A stretch of DNA of 64,000 nt from Strix aluco (taxonomy: Eukaryota; Chordata; Aves; Strigiformes; Strigidae): assembly GCF_031877795.1 (NCBI RefSeq), contig NW_027436603.1, positions 1 through 64,000 of the forward strand, in the 5' to 3' direction. Positions 53,741 through 64,000 of the stretch are shown in pieces. Numbering within the stretch: the stretch's first letter is position 1; the number at the start of each line of letters is the position of its first letter. The notes beneath the pieces are model-generated. The model was not told the origin of the DNA and did no database searches. It was given only the letters and a program-made list of their open reading frames with translations. The position numbers were made by a program, and so were the translations under genes.

Positions 53741-55900
53741 TATTGTAATGCATTTAATATGTGTATGACATTTGGTGAACTGCAGAAATGGACTGCATAC
53801 CTTCTGCAAAACAAAACTGTCCAGAGGTTGACTTATATGAACCTCAGGTATGAACCTCTGGTTATTGATAATGTTTTTAAAAACTGCTCTTTGGGGTGGT
53901 TTTTTAACGTGGCAAAGGTTCTTTGGTCACCGCCCCCCCCCCCCCTTAAATGGGTTAACCAAAATATGCTTTATATTGGCAAAAACAGTTAGATATTTCA
54001 GGTGGTGTCTACATTATCTAATAAAAACTCTCTTTATTTCAGTTAGAAATTTTATGGATCAATTTTAAACTTTTTTTTAAACCTAAGTAACCTGATAGTT
54101 ATGTTTAAATTTTGAAGATGGTAAGTAGGTATGTCTCCCCATAGTATTCTTATTTCACTACCCTCTGGAAGAAATTTGAAAAAGCCACAATGGAGAAATA
54201 CTGTATTCCAGGATAGTGAATTTATTTGTCCAAATGAAGTCCATTTTCTAAATAGAATCTTAAATCTTATTTATTTCAATGAGCATTCTGCCTAAGTGTT
54301 CAGGCTTCACTGATGAGTTAATAGCCTATATATGTGGCCAGTCAACTATGACAGTATGCAGAAAGCAAAATTTTCTGAGCCCTGATGTTTCTTATGATTC
54401 ATCCAGGTATAATTCTGAGTCACCTGAGTTACCCCAGTCATTCATCTCAATTAATGGTAAAAGTACAAGATAAGCGTCCTGGAATTGATAAACTTGTGTA
54501 AAGAATATGCTTCAATGGGAATTACTTGATTTCGGGTATTTGGGTTTGTAAAATCAATCCTTTACTGTTAGTTATTAATTCTTTTCAGTAAAAACTGTAA
54601 TTTATTATGAAAGACCTATTTTTAGGTGATTAATTATTTGTTAACTACTTAAGAAAAAAACTTGGCAGGCAGTACAGGGAGGCAGAACACTTGCAGTTGT
54701 TCCATTCACTGACTCTTTCTCTCTTCAATATTATGTTTAAGAGGGCTTGAATATTTGATTCAAAATAATACAACTTTTTATTGATCTTTATTGCTTTTGA
54801 CAAAGGTGTCATTGAGTTGCTGGCACAATGACAGGAAATAGCAAGGGCATGTATGTTTACACTGTATATGGTGATGGTGTAGAGTTAATAAAACTTGTGA
54901 TGAGGAAAATATATATTTTTACTGTATTTTTGACATGCATATCTGTTATGTGGTATTTCTTTACTCATTTCTCAGTCAAACCCTAGTGGGAAAGTCTTGA
55001 AAAATTTGTCATCATTACTTCAGTTTTTAGGAAACCAAGATAAATTAGAGAACATCAACGAAGAGGAGAGCGAAACTGAACAAAGACCCAACAAAAAATA
55101 ATTTCAACAGCAGATCTAACCATATATTAATAATTCTCATTTGTTCTGTATCTGCACTGCAATTAAAGGTTGTCATTGTAGTGTTTCTAGAGCCTATCCA
55201 AACCGGACTTAATGCAGCCTAAATAGAAATATCAGCAAATCTGTGATGCTATAAGCATAGATCAAGTCTGCCCAAGACTATAGGACTCTTATGACTGATC
55301 ACATTCACTCATTATTTCAGTTCATTCGTTATTTTCAGTTCAGAATGGTCAATCCTGTTTCTCTGATACCCTAGAGAACTTGCCAACTCAGTTTACAGTA
55401 TCTCTGAAATTCATCTATTCTTCCCTTCTATGGGAAGTATTTCTTTCACAGCAACAGCAATTATTAGTAATTAGGGTATTATTATTTTTCTCTTTGAACT
55501 TTCAAGGAAGCATATATGTGCCTGTTGGTGGAGGGTCACTGTGAGACAAACCTCTCATATTTTATCCACACTTTGGTAGCTGTCTGACAATGAGAGTCAC
55601 AATACCAAAAAAGTTCAAATGCTGCTTTGTCTTTTTTGCTTGCTAGACTTCAAGGCTGATGAACTCTCTTTTTCTTCACTCAGTTAATATATTAAGGCAT
55701 TTGAAGGTTTGAATTTAGCAAGGGCCTCTCTCAATACCATGAGCTGTTTTATTTAAATCTTTGGATTAATTCAAGGCTAACAGTAAAATCAGTTAATTAC
55801 AGATTCATTGCACATCTTTCTCCAAGCAAATATATTATGAATTTGAGAAATTCATTAGAGTAGCAATAATGGAAGGTAGTAGTAAGGATCTGTTTTGCTG
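53741..55900 (+). other. UHRF2: Intron, nothing recognised
   Basis: AT-rich, with a C-run at 53932-53945. No exon of UHRF2 or repeat was recognised. A short coding-like stretch at 55026-55100 (ending KLENINEEESETEQRPNKK) has no splice context that I can support. Confidence 0.5.
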
Positions 55901-56116
55901 ATCAAGGATGCCAATTAAACTCAGACACCAGAGTGAAAAGAGTAGGCTTATTTTACTGTTAATAATTAAAGGATATAACCAAGTAATACAGAAAATAAGC
56001 AATAAGGAAAATACAGAATAGTACACTTAATTATTACTACATACAGTTAATTATAGAAAATAAGAACAAGCAAGGTAACGCACCTAATCATTACTACACG
56101 ATGGGGAGAATAGTGA
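55900..56116 (-). mobile_element. Older LTR, left part (host of ERV-B)
   Basis: This LTR-like sequence in - orientation is continued at 62105-62500 on the other side of ERV-B. The two halves join at the ERV-B TSD. The left edge is near TGCCAATTAAACTCAG (55909), approximate. Confidence 0.5.
56112..56116 (+). repeat. ERV-B target-site duplication, left
   Basis: AGTGA, repeated at 62100-62104. A 5-bp duplication fits class III (ERV-L) integration. Confidence 0.9.
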
Positions 56117-56482
56117 TGTGGTGGTTTAGGCCCTGCCGGGACTCGAGACCACGATGCCGCTGCCCCTCCCCCACCCTCGGACTGGACGGGGCAGGGAGTG
56201 AAATACAAACCCCGGGGTTGAGATAAGGAGAGGTTTAATACAACGGTGTAACAGCAACAAACCGAACAACAACAATAACAATAACAGTAATAACAATGAA
56301 CAGAGCAAGAGATATACCGTACAGATACAGCAGTGAGGGCACTGAACTGAAACACAAGCCGTTTACTGCTCTTCCCGCACTTGGGCGCCTCGATCTGACG
56401 TCAGCATGGTATCGAATAACCCGGCTAGAGCTCCCTCCCCACTGCTGGGGAAACTTAGCCCTATCCTAGCTGAACCAGGACA
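56117..56482 (-). repeat. ERV-B 3' LTR
   Basis: 366 bp, TGTCCTGGTTCAGCTAGGAT ... CCTAAACCACCACA on the - strand. A probable polypurine tract (AAAGGGGTGGATTA) lies at 56496-56483. It contains (GTT)n/(ATT)n triplets in R and an ATTAAA signal. Confidence 0.92.
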
Positions 56483-56584
56483 TAATCCACCCCTTTATTC
56501 TATACCATCTGCGTCATGCCCAGCTGCCATTTAGCAATTAACAATAACAAAAAAACCCTCCGATTAAAAAAAGCACAGTATAAT

Positions 56585-59500
56585 TCACGGCGTGTTTTCA
56601 CCCACAATCAAGTCCCCTTGTGGTACGCATCGGACCTCTCCATCCTTCTGCATCACCCACCAGGTGCACCCAGGTCCTTGAGCAAAAGCAATCCCGTGGA
56701 TGGGTTTGCCTTTGCCCGGCGCAGGACTAACCCAGACCATTTTTCCCGGCAGGTCCCTCATGCGCACCACAGGGACTTTATCCCCGTCTACAACACGTGG
56801 GAGTTTTGACTGAGCCGGGCCAGCTCGATTGGCAGATCCTCTTGTGTTGACTAACCAAGTGGCCTTTGTCAGATGTGTGTCCCAGTGTTTGAAGGTTCCA
56901 CCCTCCATTGCTCTCAATGTAGTTTTTAACAGTCCATTGTAGCGCTCGATCTTCCCGGAGGCTGGTGCGTGGTAGGGGATGTGGTAGACCCACTCGATGC
57001 CGTGTTCTTCTGCCCAGGCATCTATGAGGTTGTTTCGGAAGTGAGTCCCATTGTCCGACTCAATCCTCTCTGGGGTGCCGTGTCGCCACAGGACTCGCTC
57101 TTCAAGGCCCAGGATGGTGTTCCGGGCGGTGGCGTGGGACACTGGATAAGTTTCGAGCCATCCAGTGGTTGCTTCCACCATTGTGAGCACGTGGCGCTTG
57201 CCTCGGCGGGTCTGTGGCAGTGTGATGTAGTCGATCTGCCAGGCCTCTCCATATTTATATTTCATCCATCGATCTCCATTCCGCTGGGGCTTCACCCGTT
57301 TGGCTTGTTTGATCGCAGCACACGTCTCACATCCGTGGATGATCTCTGCGATGGTGTCAATGGTGAGGTCCACCCCTCGATCTCGAGCCCACCTGTATGT
57401 TGCATCTCTGCCTTGGTGGCCCGAGGTCTCATGGGCCCACCGGGCTATGAACAGTTCACCTTTACGCTGCCAGTCCAAGTCCACCTGAGCCACCTCGATC
57501 TTAGCAGCCTGGTCCGCCTGCTGGTTGTGTTGATGTTCATCAGTGGCTCGACTCTTGGGTATATGGGCGTCCACATGGCGCACCTTCACAACGAGGTTCT
57601 CCACCCGGGCTGCAATGTCCTGCCATACTTCAGCAGCCCAGATGGGTCTGCCCTTGCGTTGCCAGTTGTTCTGCTTCCATTGCTGCAACCACATCCACGG
57701 GGCACTTGCCACCACCCACGAGTCACTGTAGAGATAGAGCCTCAGCCATTTTTCTCGCTCAGCAATCTCCAAAGTCAATTGGGTGGCTTTCACCTCTGCG
57801 TACTGGCTCGATTCACCTTGTCCCTCAACAGCTTCAGTGGTTCGTCGTGTGGGATACCACACCGCAGCCTTCCATCGTCGATGTTTTCCCACAATGCGAC
57901 AAGACCCATCAGTGAACAGGGCATATTGCTTCTCCTCATCTGGCAGCTCGTTATATGGTGGGGCCTCCTCAGCACGTTTCACCTCTTGTTCTGGTGACAT
58001 CCCAGAATCTTTGCTCTCTGACCAGTTTGTGATCACCTCCAATATTCCTGGGCGGTCGGGGTTCCCTATTCGAGCCCGTTGCGTTATCAACGCAACCCAT
58101 TTACTCCACGTGGCATCTGTTGCATGATGTGTGGAGGGAGCCTTTCCTTTGAACATCCATCCCAGCACCGGCAGTCGAGGTGCCAGGAGGAGCTGTGTCT
58201 CAGTGCCGACCACTTCTGAGGCAGCCCGAACTCCTTCGTACGCTGCCAGTATCTCCTTCTCAGTCAGGGTATAGTTAGCTTCAGAGCCTTTGTATCCCCA
58301 GCTCCAAAAGCCTAGAGGTCGGCCTCGGGATTCCCCATCTGCTCTCTGCCAGAGGCTCCAGGTAGGGCCATTCTCCCCGGCTGCGGTGTAGAGCACGTTC
58401 TTAATCTCCTGCCCTGCCCGGACTGGCCCGAGGGCTACTGCCTGGGCGATGTCCCGCTTAATTTGTTCAAAGGCTTGTTGTTGCTCTGGGCCCCATTCAA
58501 AATCGTTCTTCTTGCGGGTTACGTGGTAGAGAGGGCTCACAATCAGGCTGTAGTTTGGGATGTGCATCCTCCAGAACCCCACAGCGCCCAGGAAAGATTG
58601 AGTCTCTTTTTTGGTGGTTGGTGGGGCCATGGCTGCTATCTTGTTTATCACCTCCATTGGGATGTGGCGACGCCCATCTTGCCATTTTATTCCTAGGAAC
58701 TGAATCTCCCTTCCAGGCCCCTTAACTTTCTGTCGCTTGATGGCAAAACCAGCCTTCAGGAGGATTTCAATTATCTTCTTTCCTTTCTCAAAGACTTCCT
58801 CAGCTGTGTCCCCCCATACAATGATATCATCAATGAACTGCAGGTGTTCCGGAGCCCCACCTTTCTCCAGTGCAGTATGGACCAGTCTATGGCAAATGGT
58901 GGAGCTGTGTTTCCACCCCTGGGGCAATCGATTCCAGGTGTACTGGATACCCCTCCAAGTGAACGCAAACTGTGGCCTGCACTCTGGTGCTATTGGGATG
59001 GAGAAGAACGCGTTAGCGATGTCAATCGTGGCGTACCACTTGGCTGCCTTCGACTCCAGCTCATACTGGAGCTCTAGCATGTCCGGCACTGCAGCACTCA
59101 TCGCTGGCGTAACTTCATTCAGGCCACGGTAGTCCACGGTTAGTCTCCATTCGCCATTAGGTTTTCTTACTGGCCATACAGGGCTGTTGAAAGGTGAATG
59201 AGTCTTGCTGATCACCTTCTGGCTTTCTAGTCGATGGATCAGCTGATGGATGGGGACCAGGGAATCTCGGTTAGTGCGGTACTGCGGCCGGTGCACCGTC
59301 TTGGTGGCAATTGGCACTCGCTGCTCTTCAACCTTAAGCAACCCCACCACTGAGGGGTCCTCTGAGAGGCCGGGTAAGGTGGACAATTGCTCAACCTCCT
59401 CCAGGGCAGCTATACCAAAGGCCCACCGGTACCCTCTTGGGTCTTTAAAGTACCCTCTCCCGAGGTAGTCTATACCTAGGATGCACGGGGCATCTGAGCC

Positions 59501-59743
59501 AGTCACAATGGGGTGCTTATGCCAGTCCTTCCCAGTCAAGCTTACTTCAGTTTCTAATAGGGTCAGCTGTTGGGATCCCCCTGTCACTCCAGAGATGCAG
59601 ATGGATTCGTCCCCACTGTGGCTTGATGGCATCAGGGTGAACTGTGCGCCAGTATCTACCAAGGCCTTATATTCTTGTGGGTCTGATGTGCCAGGCCATC
59701 GGATCCACACCTTCCAGTAAATCTGATTATCCCTTTCCTCCAC
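56585..59743 (-). CDS. pol: ERV-B Pol: protease, RT, RNase H, integrase
   Basis: A continuous 1052-codon frame. The aspartic protease has DTGA at residues 30-33. RT has TVDYRGLN (202-209), catalytic D241, LPQG (273-276) and FIDD (303-306), so a phenylalanine replaces the usual YxDD tyrosine. RNase H has D611, E650, D674 and D744. The integrase zinc domain has H771, H776, C805 and C808. The DDE triad D838, D897, E933 has exactly 35 residues between the last two. All catalytic residues I can recognise are present. Its first codon has no ATG; it lies in the same frame as the end of gag, eight codons after a UAG. It would thus need stop readthrough. No dUTPase was seen. A retroviral gene, not a host gene. 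Confidence 0.93.
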   Translation of the reverse strand: MEERDNQIYWKVWIRWPGTSDPQEYKALVDTGAQFTLMPSSHSGDESICISGVTGGSQQLTLLETEVSLTGKDWHKHPIVTGSDAPCILGIDYLGRGYFKDPRGYRWAFGIAALEEVEQLSTLPGLSEDPSVVGLLKVEEQRVPIATKTVHRPQYRTNRDSLVPIHQLIHRLESQKVISKTHSPFNSPVWPVRKPNGEWRLTVDYRGLNEVTPAMSAAVPDMLELQYELESKAAKWYATIDIANAFFSIPIAPECRPQFAFTWRGIQYTWNRLPQGWKHSSTICHRLVHTALEKGGAPEHLQFIDDIIVWGDTAEEVFEKGKKIIEILLKAGFAIKRQKVKGPGREIQFLGIKWQDGRRHIPMEVINKIAAMAPPTTKKETQSFLGAVGFWRMHIPNYSLIVSPLYHVTRKKNDFEWGPEQQQAFEQIKRDIAQAVALGPVRAGQEIKNVLYTAAGENGPTWSLWQRADGESRGRPLGFWSWGYKGSEANYTLTEKEILAAYEGVRAASEVVGTETQLLLAPRLPVLGWMFKGKAPSTHHATDATWSKWVALITQRARIGNPDRPGILEVITNWSESKDSGMSPEQEVKRAEEAPPYNELPDEEKQYALFTDGSCRIVGKHRRWKAAVWYPTRRTTEAVEGQGESSQYAEVKATQLTLEIAEREKWLRLYLYSDSWVVASAPWMWLQQWKQNNWQRKGRPIWAAEVWQDIAARVENLVVKVRHVDAHIPKSRATDEHQHNQQADQAAKIEVAQVDLDWQRKGELFIARWAHETSGHQGRDATYRWARDRGVDLTIDTIAEIIHGCETCAAIKQAKRVKPQRNGDRWMKYKYGEAWQIDYITLPQTRRGKRHVLTMVEATTGWLETYPVSHATARNTILGLEERVLWRHGTPERIESDNGTHFRNNLIDAWAEEHGIEWVYHIPYHAPASGKIERYNGLLKTTLRAMEGGTFKHWDTHLTKATWLVNTRGSANRAGPAQSKLPRVVDGDKVPVVRMRDLPGKMVWVSPAPGKGKPIHGIAFAQGPGCTWWVMQKDGEVRCVPQGDLIVGENTP

Positions 59744-59764
59744 CTGGCTGGAGGCAGGGCCCCT

Positions 59765-60733
59765 CTAATCCTGCTCACCATCACTCACTTGTTCTAAGAG
59801 TGACTCCTGCAAGAATGACTCACTTGTCCCTTCAAGAGGGTCAAGCATACTGTTGGCCATTCTATTCTGTCTGGGGGATTTCCAACTGGACACTGGAGCT
59901 GCGTTTCTCTTGGAAGACTCCCCTTTCATGGTGGTCTTCCCTTTCAGTTGCTGTACTCGTGCAGCTACGGCGGAAGTGGGCTGTCCATGCCACCTCCTCA
60001 TGTTTTCCCCATGGTTGCGGAGGAAGAACCACAGGGTGCCCCATGGTGTGTGTCTTGCACTGCCCTTCTCTTGGGTGGGGAAACGCCTGCTTCTAACGGC
60101 CGAGACATTGGCCCGTGGAGGTGGAATGTAGGACATGTCCTCTTCCACTTTCTGGAGCCTCTGAGACAGGTCCCTCACAGCTGAAACCCAGGCATGTTGG
60201 GAGGAAGGGAGATTTCCCTCATATTGCCGGAGCTGGCCAGCCACTTCATCCACTGTCTGAGTCTGGGTGTCTCGCCACCAGGACGCTACTGCTAATGCTT
60301 TGGAATGTGCCTCTGGTGCACTTTGCAGGAACTTCCGCCACGTCAACTGTGTGCAAGGGGCCTGATCTGGATCCATGGGTGACCGCTCATCATTCAGATC
60401 ACCATAAACCATGTCAAACACAGCCATTTCCCTGAGGTTTTGAATGCCTTTCTCCATGTTGGTCCACTTGCCTAACCGACATAGAGCATCATCCTTGTAG
60501 GGGTACCTCTCCCTTACACTGAGCAGGTGTCGCCTCCAAAGGCTGAGGGTTTGAGCCTGTTTCCCTATTGCCTTGTCAATGCCAGCTTCCCTGGACAAAG
60601 ATCCCAGCTGCTTGGCCTCTCTCCCCTCCAATTCCAAAACACCAGCTCCACTATCCCAGCATCGGAGCAGCCAGGTGAAAAATCTGCTCGCCTGGAAGGC
60701 AGCTGAAATCCTTCCGCATAGCTCGCAACTCAC
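59765..60733 (-). pseudogene. gag: ERV-B Gag, capsid and C-terminal part
   Basis: 322 codons matching the second half of the ERV-C Gag: TWLLRCWDSGAGVLELEGRE, LSLWRRHLLSVRERYPYKDD, CTQLTWRKFLQSAPEAHSKA, and a basic end with RRWHGQPTSAV. Beyond the point where ERV-C is deleted it continues for about 50 residues (from MKGESSKRN), ending VSDGEQD and a UAG. No zinc knuckle. It is in a different frame from the preceding gag piece. Confidence 0.88.
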
Positions 60734-61043
60734 TCAGGGATAGAGATCGGATGATTACCTCCGGCTCTTTCTTCTCCTGTTCTCGTGCTGGGCCTGGCTC
60801 ATCTCCATCCCCTACTATGTGAGCTGACTTTGGTATGTTTGGTTTTCTGTATCGGGGCGACTGATACTGGCACTGCCTGTCCCTCTGGCCCAGCTGCTGT
60901 GCTGGTGGAAGCGACTGGTACTGGCACTGTCTGTCCCCCTGGCCCAGCTGCTGTACCAGTAGGTTCACTTTCAGATCCTGCAGCTCTTTCTCCCCCTTGA
61001 GGGCAGTGATCAGTGTTAAGGGCGATGCGGTAAGCATGGGCAA
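60651..61043 (-). pseudogene. gag: ERV-B Gag, middle part in a shifted frame
   Basis: From about 60830 this frame carries the counterpart of ERV-C Gag EVIIRSLSLSELRDMRKDF. It then ends after GEQIFHL, where the next piece (60733-59765) takes over. Two small indels, near 60825 and 60690, therefore split gag into three frames. Confidence 0.8.
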
Positions 61044-61623
61044 GCCCCCAGCACATCGCAGCGAGCTGCATCTCCCGGGGTTTGTCAGATTGGCAGCACA
61101 CCTTTTCCAAACACTCCACCAGTTTATCAGGACTCTGCACTTGTTCGGGAGTGAAATCCCAGAACGTTGGGGGTGACCACTGACTCAGGTACTTGCCCAT
61201 CTTCTCCCACACACCTTGCCATTTATAACTATCTGCCCTCGGGGCAGGTTTCCGGGTGGTGCTATTGTTGGAGAAGTACCGCATGGCCCAAAACAAGATC
61301 TGGCAGACACTCAGAAAGCACTGTGCTGTGAACACACTGGCCTGGGTGCTCCAGGAATAGCTGAAACTCTCAAAAACCGAGAGGATCTCTTCCCCTGGCT
61401 CACCCACAGAGGGGGTGAGACCCCTAACAAAAGCCCAGGCAGCAAACAGGTACCGGTTCACCCCCACAAGCAGTGATGCAAGCACATTATAAGCAGTCTG
61501 CAGCCAGTACAGCAAAACAAGACCCTTGGCACATTTTCCACCGATAACAAACACCAGCACTGGGAACACACAGTGGATATAAGGATTAATCCAGCCCCAC
61601 CACGCAAGCAAGTTGGCCAGCAT
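60799..61623 (-). pseudogene. gag: ERV-B Gag, hydrophobic N terminus and linker
   Basis: 274 codons nearly identical in protein to the ERV-C Gag start: FPVLVFVIGGKCAKGLVLLY, LLVGVNRYLFAAWAFVRGL, FTAQCFLSVCQILFWAMRYF. About three membrane-span-like stretches fall in the first 120 residues. The WEKMGKYLSQWSPP block and the repeat-rich linker follow, then the frame is lost. Confidence 0.88.
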
Positions 61624-61714
61624 TGCAAATGTTCCTTATCAAACAGTAGAAATAAAAACAGAAAAATTGCACCTAACACACCTTCTCTTTTTGTCCTAAT
61701 CTCAACCCTCTCGT

Positions 61715-61732
61715 GCCCCACGTTGGGTGCCA
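61715..61732 (-). other. ERV-B primer binding site, tRNA-Lys-like
   Basis: On the - strand TGGCACCCAACGTGGGGC, seven bases after the 5' LTR. One mismatch to the tRNA-Lys1,2-type site that I recall. Confidence 0.8.
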
Positions 61733-61739
61733 AAAAGGC

Positions 61740-62099
61740 TGTGGTGGCTTAGGTCCTGCCGGGACTCGAGACCACGATGCCGCTGCCCCTCCCCCACCCT
61801 CGTACCGGACGGGGCAGGGAGTGAAATACAGACCCTGGGGTTGAGATAAGGAAAGTTTTAATACAACAGTGTAACAGCAACAAAACGAACAATAACAATA
61901 ACAGTAATAACGATGAACAGAACAAGAGATATACCGTACAGATACAGCAGTGAGGGCACCGAACTGAAACACAAGCCGTCTACTGCTCTTCCTGCGCTTG
62001 GGCGCCCGGACATGATGTCAGCATGGTATCGAATAACCCGGCTAGAGCTCCCTCCCCACTGCTGGGGAAACTTAGCCCTATCCTAGCTGAACCAGGACA
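61740..62099 (-). repeat. ERV-B 5' LTR
   Basis: 360 bp, same ends as the 3' LTR, 6 bp shorter in the triplet-repeat part. It is the putative promoter, directed away from UHRF2 sense transcription. Confidence 0.92.
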
Positions 62100-62104
62100 A
62101 GTGA
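62100..62104 (+). repeat. ERV-B target-site duplication, right
   Basis: AGTGA, matching 56112-56116. Confidence 0.9.
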
Positions 62105-62500
62105 TTAAGAAAGATCCATCACCACTTGCATACGTTACCAACATCCAGATCCGCAGTCACTGGGAAGCTCCGGTTGCAGTGAGGATTTGGAGTACCTTTC
62201 CCTGCAAGTGGGAAATCCTACGCGATGCGTCCATCCGTAGGCGAGGCTTCCAAAGTCGCAGCAAGCGGGTCCAGCCTTATATACCAAAAAAATCAGCAAG
62301 TCAAAATGACTTGTACTTTTCTTTGAGCGGAAACATCTGGTTGCATCCTCCTGTTGGATTCCACCCAAAGCCTGGCCAGGGCTCGGAGGGGGAGAACCAA
62401 GGGAGTTTCTAACAAGACCAAACACTTGGGTTCTCAGCCTTGAACAAGGCTAAACAAGGGAAGTTGGATACATTCTCATGACATTTCATCCTCACTACTG
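62105..62500 (-). mobile_element. Older LTR, right part (host of ERV-B)
   Basis: Promoter half of the LTR begun at 55900-56116. On the - strand there is a clear TATA box (GTATATAAGG near 62284-62275). The outer end is uncertain. Confidence 0.5.
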
Positions 62501-64000
62501 ATTATATTTTGTCTGAGCTACGTCTTTCACTAGTGAGCTTACATATTTCATTAACAATCAGATACTAATAATAAACGCTAATGGTAATACAGATTTTACT
62601 AATTAACAGATACTAATAATACATACATAATAAATAATACACAACATTTGGTTGTGAGGTTCATCTAGAGGTCAACTTTGTTTCAGGGCCTATTATTCAG
62701 GCCCTAGCACTACAGGATCTTGAAATATGTCATAGTTTTATGCTTCAATCATCTGTTAGTTCTACAGATTGTGTTGGGCTTTCTGCTCTTAATCAGTGCT
62801 TTTCCAAGCATTTTTGCATTTTGTAGATCACTGTCTTTTTATTGTGTTTTTACATTTAACCTGATGGATTTTGAGCCTTTCTATCTTCCTCATTTAGACA
62901 CAACTTCTGCTTTTTGTAGGATGCTTTCTTGCTTCTTGTAATTTCCATTTCCCTTCTGTTTAGCCTTGTTTGGATTCCTTTTACTCACTCTTGACATTTT
63001 GATAGGTGGTGTACATTTGTTCTCAGTGTCCAGCATGTTGTCTAAGTAGTTTTCACACTGCCTGTACAGATTTTACTCTTAATTATTGTTTGAGAAAGCT
63101 TTTGTATTTCTATTTCATTTTCCTTTTTGAAATTGAACGTAACTTGGCTTGTCTTGCTCTTGCAAAGATACTGAATTTAGGTACATCATTACAGAGCAAC
63201 GGAATAATGCAATGAACCAAGTCTTGCACAGTGGACCAAGTCACTCAGGACCAAGTCAAGAGTTCTTCAGCTTTTGTGGATTCCTGTCGAGCTGTTCCAA
63301 GGAACCATCATTGGCAGTGCCTAAAAATTTAATCTTGACATTGGGTCTGGTCTAGTACCTGATCTAGTACTGTCATGTTTCCTTTCTTCTTAGTATGTCT
63401 GATGGCCTTCAACATCTCATAGTTGCTACTATCATGTTGTTTGGGTGTACAATAATGCCGTCCTGATGCTATATTTTTTTCTGTTTAGACCTGGAATTTC
63501 AGTTTCTATGGATTCTCTTACTGATGTTTATATATAATCATGTGGTATAATTCCGTATCCAGGATAATATCTTTTTTTCACCTAACACCCTTGGTACTTG
63601 CTGCTTGAGCTCTGAAGACATGTTTTCGTTGAGATGCAGAATGTTACTTCTGGTTCATTTCTCAAAACAGCTCTCATAACATAGTGGCATGTGGTCTAAC
63701 AATTTGCTGAAACATTCTTGACCAGCTCTGTTAAAGTTCACTTGTCAAAACCTGTCTATAGACTTCTTGCACACACATGTAGCTTATTTCCCTATAGGCA
63801 ACAAAGCTTCTTAAAGGGAATCCTTGATTGATGTCATTTAGAGCCACTCACTGTTGTGATTATCCCCTATCCCAAGGTCCTAGTTGAGATACAGTAGCTA
63901 AATTCAGCATCTAAGTAATCATAAACAGCAAGGTTGGAAGGGACTGAATGAGTTCCTCTTAGACCATTCTTTATGATAAGCTGCCTGTTATTTCTGAAAG
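62501..64000 (+). other. UHRF2: Intron, nothing but a CR1 tail
   Basis: AT-rich sequence with no exon recognised. A CR1-terminus-like GGTTGGAAGGGACTGAATGA lies at about 63929-63950 in - orientation. Confidence 0.5.

Larger units (their letters stand above)
56117..62099 (-). mobile_element. ERV-B: ERV-L-like provirus with intact pol
   Basis: A 5983-bp two-LTR provirus, antisense to UHRF2. The order on the - strand is 5' LTR (62099-61740), PBS, gag (61623-59765, frameshifted), pol (59743-56585, intact) and 3' LTR (56482-56117). There is no env and no room for one: about 100 bases separate pol and LTR. The LTRs differ at roughly 20 positions plus a 6-bp indel by my count, so it is not a very recent insertion. 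It sits in an older LTR. Confidence 0.95.

Noticed and set aside
55020..55100. Possible further UHRF2 exon (acidic, lysine-rich stretch)
   Set aside because: It does not resemble the linker or PHD finger that should follow, and has no convincing splice sites.
56969..57997. 342-codon + strand frame
   Set aside because: It is exactly antisense to the integrase and RNase H of the ERV-B pol, and is a shadow of that conserved frame.

Overview
This is a piece of a bird nuclear genome. The evidence is many CR1 LINE copies with the avian 3' end (ATTCTATGAT-type tail), avian-type LTRs, and two conserved, correctly spliced exons of UHRF2 on the + strand (33277-33539 and 47156-47374). UHRF2 lies on the Z chromosome in chicken (general knowledge), so a Z-linked locus, or a W gametolog, is the natural guess. 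The sequence alone cannot decide between them. Almost everything else is transposable elements. No prokaryotic feature, tRNA, rRNA or CRISPR array was seen.

Part 1 (1-22501, up to a 200-N gap at 22502-22701). From 1 to 14490 the sequence is a nearly perfect reverse-complement copy of 22702-31004, the first 8.3 kb after the gap. Both copies hold an internally deleted CR1, a short antisense CR1 tail, a badly decayed ERV-L-like gag-pol relic that lacks reverse transcriptase, an AT-rich stretch, and the ORF1 end of a CR1. Only the left copy carries a 6182-bp endogenous retrovirus (ERV-A, - strand, 7266-13447), flanked by the 6-bp target-site duplication GCAGAT. The right copy has the empty site. 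ERV-A has betaretrovirus-like gag, dUTPase-protease and pol, an alpha/gamma-type Env TM stub, a tRNA-Trp-type primer binding site, a full 3' LTR, and only about 40 bp of U5 at its 5' end. From 13454 a CR1 with ORF1 (esterase) and ORF2 (endonuclease, RT) runs to about 17165. There it meets, RT to RT, an inverted second CR1 (17166-22501) that carries four nested insertions.

Part 2 (22702-64000). After the right arm comes UHRF2 intron (31005-33276), then a UHRF2 exon, a 13.6-kb intron, the next exon, and at least 16.6 kb of the following intron. The introns carry CR1 fragments, solo LTRs with 4-, 5- and 6-bp target duplications, an env-like relic inside an inverted repeat, and a pentanucleotide microsatellite. 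They also carry two members of one ERV-L-like family. ERV-C (+, 43786-46191) has been reduced by deletion to LTR-gag-partial LTR. ERV-B (-, 56117-62099) has two LTRs, a 5-bp TSD, a twice-frameshifted gag, and a completely open 1052-codon pol (protease, RT, RNase H, integrase). It has no env.

The most interesting points are these. (1) The inverted duplication starts exactly at the N gap, which suggests that the left contig is an inverted alternative haplotype overlapping the right contig; ERV-A would then be an insertion polymorphism. (2) ERV-A's 5' end coincides with the predicted RNA start, yet a TSD is present. (3) The ERV-L-like family has a Gag with a strongly hydrophobic, apparently multi-spanning N terminus. 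(4) That family's pol is intact and lies in the same frame as gag behind a single UAG. All coordinates and identity statements were read by eye.
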